A stretch of 64,000 bases of DNA, taken from assembly GCA_049724395.1 (NCBI GenBank), contig JAUGWO010000030.1:124001-188000 (forward strand), read 5' to 3'. The notes under the pieces were generated by a model that saw nothing but the letters and a program-made list of their open reading frames with translations, had not been told where the DNA came from and did not search any database. Shown here one piece after another: positions 1 through 11,640 of the stretch. The stretch comes from Spongospora subterranea f. sp. subterranea. Lineage: Eukaryota > Endomyxa: Phytomyxea > Phytomyxea > Plasmodiophorida. Numbering within the stretch: the first letter of the stretch is position 1; the number at the start of each line of letters is the position of its first letter. A program made the translations under genes and the position numbers.

Positions 1-165
1 AAGAATATAATGTTTCTTTTCAATCCTTTCTCTCCTAGTATAACCTTTCAAGCAACATACACTCGGCAGATTGGAATCATTATCGTATATCATCGAGCAC
101 ATTTCAGGCGAAATCAATGTTTGGGCTGATATGCTTTCGCGTTGGGTCTCATTCAGCTAATGTGA
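1..165 (+). mobile_element. Ty3/gypsy fossil, RNase H fragment
   Basis: Conceptual translation across this stretch shows the Ty3/gypsy RNase H signature: a YIIEHISGE-like run followed by VWADMLSRW. Family knowledge: this is the end of the RNase H domain in gypsy polyproteins. The piece is broken and is cut by the window edge. A second copy lies at about 8640-8940, so this is one half of a duplicated fragment. Old and certainly inactive. Confidence 0.7.
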
Positions 166-330
166 CCCATCTCCATCGTGATATCAAAACTCTAGTTCCA
201 CATAGACTGGGCCTGGCTATTTCCAGTGGAACTTTTTGTTTTGTTATTGGTGTGGGTCACCTTCGTTACTAGTGGGGGGCATATTCAGTGGCCATTTCAA
301 GTGGAACCTTTTGTTACCTACTGGTGTGCT
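1..330 (+). repeat. Dispersed direct repeat, copy 1 (copy 2 at 8750-9110)
   Basis: The RNase H fragment and its downstream tail (start of tail TAGACTGGGCCTGGCTATTT) recur at 8750-9110 with high identity and small differences. Within the tail a short segment beginning GTGGAAC is itself repeated (about 228-260 and 300-325). This is a duplicated fossil segment about 8.7 kb apart, in direct orientation. Confidence 0.8.
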
Positions 331-799
331 TTGTGATAAGAACCTTCGCTATACTTTGGTCAGCAGTCTGACTCACAACAATGGTAGTGTGAGGTCTACA
401 CGGGTTACCTATATCACATCGGTAACGAAGGTTTCACTAATAAAAATAGCCAGCACAAACACAGGAGTTTGTGCCCAGATGACGAGTCATCGTCAACTGG
501 CTCTGGAGTAGATATGGGTACTACAGACTTAACACAAATGTGTTGAACTCAATTACAAAAAAAAAGAGATATTCGCGCTTTCTTGTCAGAAAACCCTGGT
601 TCTGTTGTTTGAAATCAGAAAACCCGACTTTCTTCAAAGCGCTTACTTGAAGTTAATGGTGTATGTAAGTTTATCATTTATCTAAACTTGATATAGGTAA
701 GAGAGGAATCATAAGCCATAGACTGAAATCTGGTGAACGTCTTATGGATAAGCGACGAGTCTAGTACAGTAAGAATAATGAGATCAGTAATCGGCTAAT

Positions 800-2340
800 C
801 GATCGTTAAGTCCACTGTCACCGAGAAAATTTTGGACTCGCTTGACGTCCTTTTGGGGTCGATGTATTCTATGAAGAGCTCATTCATCAAGCGTTGAAAG
901 AAGGCAGGGGCGTTTTTCAAGCTGAACGGCGCAACCAAGTAATGGTAGTGCCCATATATATAGTTGAATGCAGTTTTCCATTCGTCTCCTTCCTTGACCC
1001 GGACCAGATTGAATGCCCCACTGAGGTCGATCTTGGTAAAAAAATCTTCGCTCCGCCGAGTTGTCGTTGAATGTCGTTGATTGGGGGAAGAGGATAAGGT
1101 TCAGGATCGGGATACGGTTGAGTTCCCTGTCATTGACGCACAGATCATTGACTGGAATTGGCTATTGCTTCGTAGCGCTTCTTCAACTTCTCAGGAAAGT
1201 ATTTTGATTCCTTGTCTGGCGTCGCGGGATTGCTCTGACGCTTCGATTGAGAGCATCTATTGTTAGAACTTTGACCTTGATCGACTCGTGGTTTATCGGA
1301 TGGTTTATCAGATGACCATCTGGCGCAGCGTTGGAATCTGTCCTGGTCCTTGGTCGTCGTCAGAATCAGCTTGAATGCCTTGACCACTTTGTGCTTCACT
1401 TCATCGTCATTACCGATTTCCACTTGCTGTCTTTTGCAATTTTCAGGGCTGGTGGACCTAGTCCTTCCAACAGAATTGCGAGTTTGCGTTTCGAGACCGT
1501 GGTCCTTGATTAAGTGTCGAAGGACGTAAACTAGCTGAACACGCGATCCTCCGCACTCGTGATTGCAAAATTCATCACCATTGTATCTCGAATATTTTTT
1601 TTAGATCTTGACGCGTCGATGTGGCCGAGTGAGATCGTATTCGGGCAAAGTATTCCAGAATTTTTTTCGTCAGTATGCTGAGACCACAGGCGTTGTTGAG
1701 TTTAGGATCCTGAAGCGCTCTTTATTTAGATTGAATTTAGGTTTCGGTACATATTAGGACGGGAAGATTCTGTATAGAGAGTTATTTCTTCGATTGGCTT
1801 CATCAACATATATGTCGCGAGATCTCCCAGTTTTTGGGGGGCAAAACAGCTCTTGATCGTTCCATGGACCTGTTCAGGGAACCCTTGCAGCACCACTTTG
1901 ACAGCGGGAAACCCGACTTCCTTTTCCCGAAAACCCATTCTTTACCGAACCGCGTAAATCATATCTTTTTGACGGTTCTGAAGCACGTTTGCGTGTCTTC
2001 ATCATTCAGATCCGTATAATTATCAACAACATGTCGAGAAGGTATTCAAACGGTACGCCAACTTGAACTTCTTGTGGGCAGTCTACTCTCTGGCCGCACT
2101 TGATTGGTCTTTCCCCTTTGTTTGAGGCCAACAACGCGCTTGAATCACGATTCGGTAACAGACTCCCTGGCCCGAACGCCGCTGCCAGACTGCAACGTTT
2201 GAGGCAAGGTCGACGACGCGCTTCGGCTTGGGCGCCGAAACGTGCTTCGATACTTTCGAAAAACAAGTCATCGGTCTCAAACAATAGTAAACCCAGTCAA
2301 GTGCGGCGCCCTAGAGTAGAGTGCCCACGAGAACAACACT
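800..2340 (-). mobile_element. Ty3/gypsy fossil: gag-like region and reverse transcriptase
   Basis: On the minus strand, 810-1060 translates to reverse-transcriptase sequence of the gypsy type, including [21 protein letters not shown] and [18 protein letters not shown]. Upstream in the same orientation (about 2290 down to 1145) lie charged, glutamine/lysine-rich reading frames such as the one with SYxYFPEKLKKRYEA-like sequence, consistent with a gag region. The element is broken in several places and the domains between gag and RT are largely missing. No matching terminal repeats were found. Age: old. Confidence 0.65.
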
Positions 2341-2499
2341 TTGCGTTCCGTTGAAACCGTTTGAAGTTGTTGTTGAATGATTTTATGAATCTGAGAATGA
2401 GGGTTTGACAAATATGAGAACATTCATGCCAGAAGGGTAATATCGCCCAACATTTTTAAGGGGCTATATGAAGCTAGATTCAATATTACGCATTTAAGA

Positions 2500-3560
2500 A
2501 ACACAAAAAAGGACAACTGTTTTCAAAATACCCAGACATTGAACAATGGACAGATGGACGTTTCAAACACGATGGTCAGGGTGAAGGTGCAGCAGCACTA
2601 CTGATTGACAATCGCAAACTGAACGAGGTTAATCAAGACTATTGGGGAACGAACATCCTCATTTTGGCAGATTCCCTGTCATGGATAAACCAACAAAACG
2701 CCATCATTGCCTCATGTGCTAAACTATTGGCAAAACTGACTAACGAGAATCAGGTGGATAAACACGTTTTTTTTCCCTACCAGATGTGGACACGAACGAG
2801 ATCGTGAAATACCCAAGTATACTGTGAAACACCATTAAAATAGGACATAGCGATAAGATTGACGAACTCACTGAACAAGCTAAAACTGACGCAGTATGAC
2901 GTTGTCCAATGGACCGTTTCGTCAAGAGCCCCGCACTGTCGCTAGATAAATCATCGCTAAAGCGACGATGACGTTTGATCTTGAGTTCGTACCGTTCATT
3001 TGTTGAAAAGACTGCGTGAGTTCGTGTCGAGTTCGTACGAACTAAAATCCATACAGCCGTAGGTAAAATAACAGATGAACTGAGGAACTTGATGAATATG
3101 ATGATTGATGACGTGATGACTGTTTTGCCAGATGACACAGATGACATGATGATCGATGAGACAGATGACATGATGATCGATGAATTGATGAAAGATGACC
3201 ACAGACGATCAGATCTGATTTGATGAATGTTGATGAAAGATGATTGGGTGAACATACAGATGAACAATATGGTCTTAGAACCATCTCTTCATTATACCTA
3301 GACGTGATTTTGAGGAGGGGAGTGTGTCAATTGAGCCACTCAATGATGATAATACAGAATGATATTTAATTAGCTGATATTTCAAGAACCAAGAACTATG
3401 AAGCTGGGCTATCATAGCCACGCTATCAAAGCCATCGTAGCCAGGCGGAACTCGGGGACTGCGCGAGTTCTTGGCCTGGGGTCTTGGAACTGATCCGGAA
3501 TAAACGATTCATTTCCCACAAAACTCGTGTCTGGTTCCGTAAACTGACGATTGCTATGTA
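2500..3560 (+). mobile_element. Possible LTR-retroelement end with polypurine tract and LTR
   Basis: At about 3311-3322 a purine-rich GAGGAGGGGAG is followed directly by TGTGTCAATTG, the arrangement expected where a polypurine tract meets a 3' LTR. The following 240 bp contain an AATAAA-type signal (GGAATAAACG near 3499). Upstream sequence from about 2500 carries scattered protein-like segments of retroelement character but no domain that can be named. A second LTR was not seen. Broken; low confidence. Confidence 0.35.
3095..3205 (+). repeat. Short imperfect tandem repeat, ATGATGATCGATGA-type
   Basis: The stretch is a run of imperfect units based on GATGACACAGATGACATGATGATCGATGAG, strongly biased to A, T and G on the plus strand. 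It lies inside the putative retroelement interior and probably arose by slippage. Confidence 0.6.
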
Positions 3561-4240
3561 TAGGTTGTTACCGTGTAGTACGCAGTGTTAAACTGCGTGG
3601 GTTGTTGATGGGTGGGTAACAACTAATTTTGTTATTGCCGTAATTTAGGAGTATTTCCGTCATTATTCACCTTAATTATTCGGTTTTTCAGCGAAGATAT
3701 GGATCTATCTCAGTTCTCCTCATTTTCTGGATTAGCAGTGTTCGTTGCCTTCATGAAATCGTATACAAAAGAGCCGAATCGGGAATTTCTCGACGGAAAT
3801 CCAAATTAGAAAGTCAATCAGTATCAGACTGTGATTGTGTGGGGCAGATTGTGAGAAATCGTTGAGGATCGATTAGTAGCTATCATTTCATTTTCACACG
3901 CATTCGGCTCAAACTGGGGTAAGTTGCCAAAACTTGTGCAATCGAATACAGAAAGTTTCAACCGATATAAATCGTGAAAGCCTAAAAATCGCGTTCACGA
4001 AAGCGTTGAACCCTCATCAGAATCCGAGTTTCCTACCCAGTTCATAGAGAGGGGTGTGTTGAATCCCCACATGTATCTCGGCCAAAGTTGGCCAGAATCC
4101 AACGGAATTATACGGAAAAAAGTTGATATGAATACGTAAAACAGAATCGTCGTATGAAACGTGTGAAACCACCCTAAGTCCATCAGGTTTATTTGACTTC
4201 ATCTTCCTTGTTTGTTGAGTGAGTGGAGGATCACCCCTTA
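3561..4240. other. No gene seen
   Basis: About 680 bp between a putative LTR and the 3' end of the cysteine-rich gene. Only short open frames without coding character are present; no RNA gene or repeat was recognised. Confidence 0.5.
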
Positions 4241-4241
4241 T

Positions 4242-6841
4242 CTAACATTGGGATGACCGAGAATTATATGGACAGATATCAGATTCCTTTCTGCCTGTTC
4301 CAGGACAGCAATTGCGATAGAATCTGGTGTAGAATATTGATTTTCCCCATCTCCGAACAAATTCGTCAACACTTCCAGCGCAATGACGCTGCAAACAATT
4401 GTTGATGGGACGAAGGCATTTTCTGATCAAAGAGGTCAAATCCGGATGAGGCGATCTCATTGATCTTGGCTTCGATATCACGAACTGCTCATACTGTTTG
4501 AAAATTTCGGAAAGCGCTGGGAGGAGGTCTCGGGTTGATTTATAGCGAAGATCATGTCTTGCTGGAATATCAAATGGTGGCTCGACCGATCCGCATTGAA
4601 GAAACTGCAAGCCATGACATTTCCGCGTGTCGAAGTTTCCATGAGTGAATTGAGGGCCCCATTTTCGAATCCATTCATTTATACCTTGGCCACAGTGATG
4701 AACAAAGCACCCCCAGATGGGTTGCGAAGAATGGCGATAAAACGATCGGAGAAGCTTCTGAGCCATGGAGCCAGTTGATCGGTATTTCTCGTGGAATTCA
4801 TAACACAGTTTGAGTTTTTCTTCTGCGGTTGATGACGTTGAAGCAGCAACAACAAGAGCTTGGAGATCCAATAAACCGGAGTTTTTGTCTCTAAAAGGAC
4901 AAATGTTCATCAGTTTTTCTAGAAAAAGGCGAATGAAAACCTGTAGTCAGAGTTTCTGACGATTTTCGTCCTGTGGTAACCGCAGGTGTTATGATTTGAT
5001 CCTCGACCGGGGCAGCATTTCGCTCCAAAATTTTGGTGTTTGAAATGCGTTCCCCAACGTGTCTGGAACAGGTCAATGTCTTTGCCACAACATTTCGCAA
5101 GACATTGAAGGACGGGGATACAGGTGCTCTTGAAACAAGTAATCCCATTAGGACTAATACTGCAGCCCGATGTTCTGCAAGAGACCAATTTCAAAACAAA
5201 ATTCGAAATTAAGATCAGTTTTTGCAGGGTGCTAGGTGCCTTGGCAATTAGCCCAGGATCAAGAACATCGATGTTGCTTTGTCCGACCTCAACGTTATCC
5301 CGCCCCGATTTTCCTCGCGACAGTAGTTTCACGATGTGTTCCGTCATGGCGCCACTGTCGTGAAACTCGACCTGTTCTGGGTTCGTCTCCTTTCCCTAAG
5401 CAAACAATACCGTTTGTGATCATCAAATCCCAGACAGAGCGGGGAACCCGAGTTCTAACCAGAAACACACAGAGGCTATCATAGTCTTTGACCTCATCCA
5501 GGTCCCAGTTCAAGAGCGGACAGATCAGTCTCAATCCCATCAAGTACTTGAAATTACCGAAACGAACCATTTTGCGAGTCTGCTGCGGAAATTTATCCTG
5601 GAACGACATAATCAGATATTGGTAATCACGATTCTCGGCAATCGCTTACTGGCAAAGAATTCTCATGAACGTCACCACGCTTGTTTTTTGAATTAATCGT
5701 ATTTCCGATGCGGCAGTCGAAAGTTTTGCCCTCTACGCTTTGAATTGACTGTTGACAATCAATACTGATACGGGATGCATCACGGTTTGAACTCGTGTTC
5801 CGTTGGTGGCAATCCTAAGACAAACTTAGCAAACCCAAAAACACAATTTGGTCATGGACTGAACGGCAAAGTTTCTGGAAGAACTGTCACCAAACTGGTG
5901 GTCGTTTCTGCTATCGGGCACTAGATTCTCGAAAAAGTCTTTTGATGGTAAAATTTCCCAATCAATTGGAATTCGATTTAGATCGATAAGGCAATCGAGA
6001 TTCTTGCGCTTTTGGATCAACTGTTGAGAATGGATACTGATATGGGACGCGTCAAATTTCGAGCCCGGGCCCGAGTCCCATTCCTAAAAACCCACTTAGC
6101 AAGCCGGATGTCAATATGAAGATGGACTGAACGACTACATTCATCGGAGAACTTTCAACAAACTGATGGTCGTGTCTGTTATCGGGTACGAAATTCTCGA
6201 GAGAGTCTTTTGACGGCAAAATTTCCGAATCAATAGGAATTCGATTTAGATCGATAAGGCACTCGGGGTTCTCACCCTCTTGGTTCAAATGTTGAGAATC
6301 GATACTGATATGGGACGCGTCAATGTTCGAACCCGGGCTCGAGTCCCTTTCCTAAAAAACGCCCTTAACAAGCCGAATCACTTATATGAAGATCAACTGA
6401 ACGACTACATTCATCGAAGAACATTCACCAAACTGGTCGACACGATTGATATTGGAAAACTCAAACGCCAACAAGGAATTGCCTGGCAGCAAATATGACA
6501 CCCATTTCGAATTTACAAATACTGGATAGTGTAAACCTTTGGTCCTGGTGTGGACCCTGGCCCATTTCTGCGACGACGACATGGTGTCCTGCAAGGACCA
6601 ATGCTCTCAAAATTTCAGCAATTATTTTGGAGCGCAATTCCGCCATCCATACCGATGTAGTCGAGGAGGCGATTCTTGCGGCGACGTTGACCTGACCTGA
6701 ATCAAGCCGTTCGTCCCAACCATGACCAGGTTCGGTTGCCACAGATCGAGCCGGTCTGGTCGCCACCAGCAACAATACCAACAAGTTGAGGACACACATT
6801 GCAAGAATGGGATGTGGCGCAACAGTAGCGCCGTCCGACAT
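4242..6841 (-). CDS. Unrecognised secreted-type cysteine-rich repeat protein (multi-exon)
   Basis: Not recognised as any named family. The first exon begins MSDGATVAPHPILAMCVLNL at 6841 and has a hydrophobic core (ILAMCVLNLLVLLLVA) followed by small residues, which looks like a signal peptide. Middle exons lie in a tandem repeat (5812-6450) and encode CLIDLNRIPID-type segments. The C-terminal half carries three copies of one motif: C-x4-C, then [RK]WG exactly 12-13 residues later, then [CK]C[PH]G exactly 17 residues from the W (codons at 5006-5092, 4611-4697 and 4299-4385). An intron of about 50 nt with GTAAGC donor joins ENSLP to DKFPQQ near 5610-5660. Several exon joins between 5400 and 4900 are unresolved, so two adjacent genes are possible. 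The even cysteine spacing suggests disulfides in an extracellular protein; that is inference. Confidence 0.5.
5812..6450 (-). repeat. Tandem repeat of ~240 bp, about 2.5 units, spanning exons
   Basis: Units start near 5812, 6052 and 6340 and share the blocks GGTCGTGTCTGTTATCGGG-like and GATATGGGACGCGTCAA. Each unit holds one exon-like frame on the minus strand (CLIDLNRIPIDSEILPSKD-like), a 3' splice-type tract (TTCTCAACAG) and a spacer. A more diverged fourth relative is visible at 5660-5760. This is tandem exon duplication within the cysteine-rich gene. Confidence 0.75.
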
Positions 6842-6849
6842 GGACAAGG

Positions 6850-7144
6850 ATGAGTTCAGAGTTATGGATGAGAAGAACGACTTAGGTGTTATACACCAGG
6901 AGTTCATATACCCCACTGTCCTATCCCATCTATTAAACTTTCCTGCTGTGATATTGTTCTACATTAATAAATCTGTTGTGCTACAACATGATGAATAACG
7001 TGTTGACTGATTATCGAAGCCAATATCGTAGGAGAGAGGGACATTCAACCTGTCATGTTCTGTTCAATCTGTTTATTGGAGCAAATAATGGCGGGGAATT
7101 ATCTTCAAACATTTGGTTTCGTTTGGGAACGCCATTCAATCTTC
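6850..7144. other. No gene seen; likely promoter side of the cysteine-rich gene
   Basis: About 300 bp upstream of the predicted start at 6841, AT-rich near 6930-6990. No convincing coding frame, and no specific regulatory motif that can be supported. Confidence 0.4.
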
Positions 7145-7501
7145 CTATTCTGGCATCGGAATGATTCCATGTGGATCTAGACGAAAGCGGAGACAGAATC
7201 GAACGTGTCGAGGCATTGGCCCTGGTGTGTCGCCGTTTGGCTGGACCTTGACTACTGGCTTCCAATGGTAGAATTTGGCAGGTCTATCGCGTCGATCTCG
7301 AGAATAATAGCTCGCAGTGCTTAGTTGATCTGGGTCCAGCACAGGGATATTATATATTTCAATGAACGTGTGGGTAGAGAGACGTCTGTCGCAATACACA
7401 TCCCCGATCAATGCCGCCCTGATCAACACTAAGGTGGGTCTGGGCGTTCGTTGAGGAATCGTCAATACATCTGCAGGCCCAGTCCTAGATGTTCTGGCCA
7501 A
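7145..7501 (-). CDS. Hypothetical open frame, 118 codons
   Basis: An open frame with arginine/proline-rich composition and a C-terminal segment FYHWKPVVKVQPNGD. No family is recognised. It could be a terminal exon of a host gene or chance. There is no clear partner exon and the nearest neighbours are the cysteine-rich gene and an eroded ankyrin gene. Confidence 0.2.
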   Translation of the reverse strand: MARTSRTGPADVLTIPQRTPRPTLVLIRAALIGDVYCDRRLSTHTFIEIYNIPVLDPDQLSTASYYSRDRRDRPAKFYHWKPVVKVQPNGDTPGPMPRHVRFCLRFRLDPHGIIPMPE

Positions 7502-7809
7502 ATTCTACACGAAATCTGCCACGTTCAGTCTACAATGGGCATCCTGGCAAACATTGTTTGAACTATCAAAGAACTACAACTCCTGATGGCCTATTTGGCA
7601 GTATTTGTGAAACTACAGTTGAAGAAGACCGAAAATCAAATTCCAAACCAATATTTAGGTGAGTACTGATGGAATAAGATAATTGTTTTTGAGCCATTGA
7701 ATTTTGATCCTGTTGTCCTGTTCTTCCTGTTTTGTGTCTCCAATTGCCCATTGTGTTGTGTCATCCACATATACATTACTGTTATTTGTCTCTATAGCGC
7801 GTCATTTAT

Positions 7810-8545
7810 TTAGGTTATCCACAGCAACACATTTATAAGATGTCCAAGGTTTCGGGTCGATATGATCCAGTTGAGCTGATGATCATCAGGATCATGGCTA
7901 TTGAGTATCATTTCCACGATCTCAACGTTAACCTTGTGATTGAACTGGGAATCAATATCTAAAAACATTCTTTGAACGTACTGTGATTTTTTGGTGGCCC
8001 AATGAAGACCTGTGTTCCCCTCATTATCTGCGAGATCACGTGCAACTCGTTTGGTAATCAACTGTGCCACGGTTCCGGTACTATGATTTCCACCATTGTA
8101 TAGGCAACGCCCTGGGCATTGACAACTTACAGTCCAAGATGACACGCTTACATAAAAGCGGTCTTACCGATCCCTCTTTGCGTTGAGGTCTGAACCGTAT
8201 TCGACCAATAGGTCGATCACTTTTGTAGTGGATCATGAAATTTAGAAAATCGGTTAATGATTGTTGAGAAATCGATTACAATTTGCTCTCGAAATTGCCT
8301 GATGCAGCGCGTTATTGCCATTACTGCTCTTGATATCGGCTCGAGCGTTGTTTACCAGAAAAAAGTTCACTGCTGTGAGCTCATTATTTTGGCGGTGGAT
8401 AGGAGGATTTCCATCAATAAGTACTGTTCGGAATGGACCGCCAAGATTATCGGTGTGGATTCGTATGTATCCTAAACGTCAATTTCTGCCCCTTCAGCGA
8501 TTAGCCGGGCGACCAAAGCTCCCCTGGATGTAGTAAAATGCCCAA
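7810..8545 (-). pseudogene. Ankyrin-repeat gene, eroded
   Basis: Minus-strand translation gives ankyrin-type segments in order: LIAEGAEIDV...DTYESTPI..LAVHSEQY, then FLVNNARADIKSSNGNNALH, then LADNEGNTGLHWATKKSQ and VNVEIVEMILNSHDPDDHQL. Known for the family: 33-residue helix-turn-helix repeats that bind proteins. The segments fall in different frames separated by stops (for example in the 8360-8500 stretch and at about 8150-8250), some of which may be short introns, but several breaks have no usable splice sites. I read it as decayed, perhaps related to the larger ankyrin gene at 17.1-19.1 kb. Confidence 0.5.
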
Positions 8546-8639
8546 GACAAAATTATAATAACGCTTCACCCCATCGAACATCGCGAGCAAAATCATGAAC
8601 CTTTGGCTTTTTTCAGTTCTTCCTTCAAAGGTCCCGCAT

Positions 8640-8940
8640 TGAGATGGACGATTCCGGAGAAGGTGGCATACCCAATTGTTGACGCTGTTTAAAGGTTCGA
8701 TTATATTCGTGTCACCTCAGTTCCGTTCAGGATTTTTACTGACCACAAGAATCTAATGTTTTTTTCTTCAATCCTTTCTCTCCTGGTATAACCTTTCAAG
8801 CAACATACACTCGACAAATTGCACCGTTGGTCGCTGAGATTGGAATCATTATCGTATATCATCGAGCACATTTCAGGCGAAATCAATGTTTTGGGCTGAT
8901 ATGCTTTCGCGTTGGGTCTCATCTCATTCAGCTAATGTAA
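8640..8940 (+). mobile_element. Ty3/gypsy fossil, RNase H fragment (copy 2)
   Basis: Translation shows WTIPEKVAYPIVDA, then FRIFTDHKNLMFFFNPF and LHRWSLRLESLSYIIEHISG, the typical order of the gypsy RNase H domain. It is longer at the 5' side than the copy at 1-165 and is broken. No terminal repeats; fossil fragment only. Confidence 0.75.
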
Positions 8941-9110
8941 CCCCCCGTCCATCGTGTTAACAAAACTCGAATTCCATGAATCCTTTTAGACTGGGCCTGG
9001 CTATTTCCAGTGGAACTTTTTGTTTTGTTATTGGTGTGGGTCACCTTCGTTACTAGTGGGGGGCATATTCAGTGGCCATTTCAAGTGGAACCTTATGTTA
9101 CTTGCTGGTG
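8750..9110 (+). repeat. Dispersed direct repeat, copy 2 (copy 1 at 1-330)
   Basis: Matches 1-330, including the non-coding tail after the RNase H fragment. The match fades after about 9105 where the two copies acquire different flanks. Confidence 0.8.
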
Positions 9111-9339
9111 TGAGACACATTCTCTGGCTATTTTAATCGGGATGTGACTGAAGAAATAGGTAACCCGTGTAGAGTTGGGCTGTTCTGATACAAAGGATTA
9201 GCCATGCATTCTCTACTGAACACGATTGATGCCTTTCTGAGCCGCCAAACATGGATAGAAATCACAATTGAATTTCGGAACGTCCGGGGTGCGTTTATTA
9301 CGTTCAAACTACGGCGCTGGTCGGTATGAATATCGAATT

Positions 9340-10582
9340 TTATTCCGGCTTGAACTCTGTAATCAGCTTATAAATATCGTGATTTTCGGGAAGGTAACAG
9401 CAGAATGAGCGGTTCTGCTCAAAGCATCACAGTTGGAGATAGTTCATATGATGCATTCCTTACCTTATAGTAATTTCCATCCATGCGTAGATTTTCAATT
9501 ACGTCTTCTAGAAGAAACGCTTTGCCTGCCACGCTGGTACCAGTGGCAATGGCGGAATGTGCGATGTGGATATGCAAATGATAGAACGAGGGATGATAGT
9601 GAATGAATGTACGGAGAAGCGGCTGAGGAACAATATAACGTTGTGAGACCGCTTCTGGAAACCAATTCTGTGAGAAACTCCCAGTAATAAAATCATCAAG
9701 ATTTACTTAAAGCGCACTCGAGCATGTTTTCCAGCAAAGGCAAATGACACGCTCTAAGATCGCGTATGCATCGTATTGTTCGATCCTATACATTTTCAAC
9801 AATCAGATTTTGAGGTAAGCCTCCTTCGATTAAATTACATGTACTATGGCTTGAAGATACATTGTAGATCTGGAAACGCCATCCCACTTTGTGAACGTCT
9901 GTTAATTGATAGGCAAAACAATTCGAATGACCGATTAGAGACCTTTATATCAGGAAGGAGCACAAATCCTGTTTTCGGGTCGGGGTCCTCGAATATAATG
10001 CGATCCGATTCTTTAATGCCGTCAAGGATGTTGTAAACCCATTGAATTCTTGACTCTGGCAGGTTATCGATATAGGGCGAGACGATTCTGAGATTAGACT
10101 GTTGATCAAAAGCACGTCGATTGAGGCAAATCATGATATACGTCACTTTTCAAATATTTCGGCGGTCTCTATGACTCGAACGTGATCATGTTCTTCCCAT
10201 TTTTCAATGTGCTTCTGGGTGGCAGGATACGTTAAGCTAACACTGAATTTGCCGTCAGTATGGGCGATGAACGAGGAGTACGGCTCGTTGATAACGCAGG
10301 AATCCAGATGGGCTTTATGAGTTAGCAATCGCACATCGTCAATTTCAAACACGCACGGTTCGAGAACCAGCAGTGCCGACGGTCCAGCTGAATTGAAATT
10401 CCCGACGACCGCGATCGTCTTGGTCACAGGATCCGACGCTAAAAAAACGTTTCACAAAAGAGGTCGGCAAACGCGGCAAGTCTGTAATTGTACGCACAAA
10501 GGATTTGTTGAAAACGGAAGTCAGTAAGGTTATTGCGTGGTTCGCCTACAAACTCGTCACGCTTCGAAGAGTAGGTCGCCAT
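9340..10582 (-). CDS. DCPS: Scavenger mRNA-decapping enzyme DcpS
   Basis: DcpS hydrolyses the m7GpppN cap left after 3'-5' mRNA decay. The start MATYSSKRDEF at 10582 leads to DFRFQQIL, then a 57-nt intron, then SSDPVTKTIAVVGN. Family hallmarks follow: LTYPATQKHIEKW, IQWVYNILDGIKESDRIIFE and DPDPKTGFVLLPDIK in the N-terminal and hinge regions, then LRACHLPLLENML, then the HIT motif YHLHIHIA with the catalytic histidine triad (near 9570-9590), and a C-terminal exon ending LPENHDIYKLITEFKPE. Stop at 9340-9342. All diagnostic segments seen in animal DcpS are present in order; at least five introns of about 45-130 nt are needed. The gene appears intact. Exon edges around 9780-9850 are approximate. 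Confidence 0.93.
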
Positions 10583-10589
10583 TTACGAA

Positions 10590-11640
10590 CGCCGTCCCGG
10601 TTGCAGAGACTCAATGTTCAAACGAGCGAGATCGTATCGCCCGTTGGCGACAAATTCGACGATAACGCTGGGTGCTGTCGCGCTGAATTTTAATAATAGC
10701 GATGGCGACGGAGATGGTAACAGTACACCTTCCCGAGTTGAGCTCACTTACACCGTAGGACTGTCATGCAGGTTCGTTGAGACAGATGAGCTGTTGCATG
10801 ACAATCAGTCCATGAAACCATGACCCATCTATATCCCATAACAATAATCGGCGCTGTCAGTTGTGCTTCTCAAACGTTGCGTCGATAGAATTTCTTTAGG
10901 CGCGCAGTGCGGCGTCTCTTTCTCTCTGCTCTCTGTCTCTTTATCACATCTTGATTGATTAGTGTCCGATATTGATTATTTGCTTTAGTGGTCCGGTATC
11001 AGCCTGATCGGCAGGGAACAGTGGATTTTCATCATAGCTTACTGGTCCCGTTAACAGCGTGATCTGGCTCCTTGGCAGATATCCATTGTTCACTACTCTC
11101 GCTACAGGTACTCTTATTCGCTGTTGGCACCGTGCTCTGCGACCTTCTTTCGAGGTGATGGGCCGTTCACCGCAATGCGACCAATGTTTCCGCATCCCGT
11201 CTCCTAGGTGAGCTCAACAGCCGAACAGGAGTGTACCTGCTGTCACCATAACTCTACCTGGTAATAACATTGTAGGTAAGGAAACTGGCCCCATAATTTA
11301 TGAGGGATTTATGGCTTCAATTGGGCTTCAATTGTCGCCCAATTAAAGCCATCCATCCTGACATTTTGCTAACTGCGGCGAGCCCATCTTCCGTCGAAGG
11401 ATTGCTTTCTCGTGTAAATTGATGCTGATTCTTGAGGCTGTACACCTGTGAGAAGTGCGGCAGCAACTGTCCATTTCGAGAGTCGTTGCGAAAACGGCAA
11501 ATAGGACACCAAAGACAAGGCCAGCAAACACTCCAGTCGCTTACGCTCTCTCAGCCTCGCTCACCGACATTCACACAACAAGTTCCTGGGTTATCGACAC
11601 CGGGCCCACAGCATGATTGAGCCCTCACATCAGCCCAACC
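10590..11640. other. Unassigned ~1 kb
   Basis: Divergent side of the DcpS promoter. Contains a pyrimidine-rich CTCT tract at about 10910-10945 and minor open frames (for example minus 10959-11195, 78 codons, with NNGYLPRSQITLLTGP), none with a recognisable family. Confidence 0.35.
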
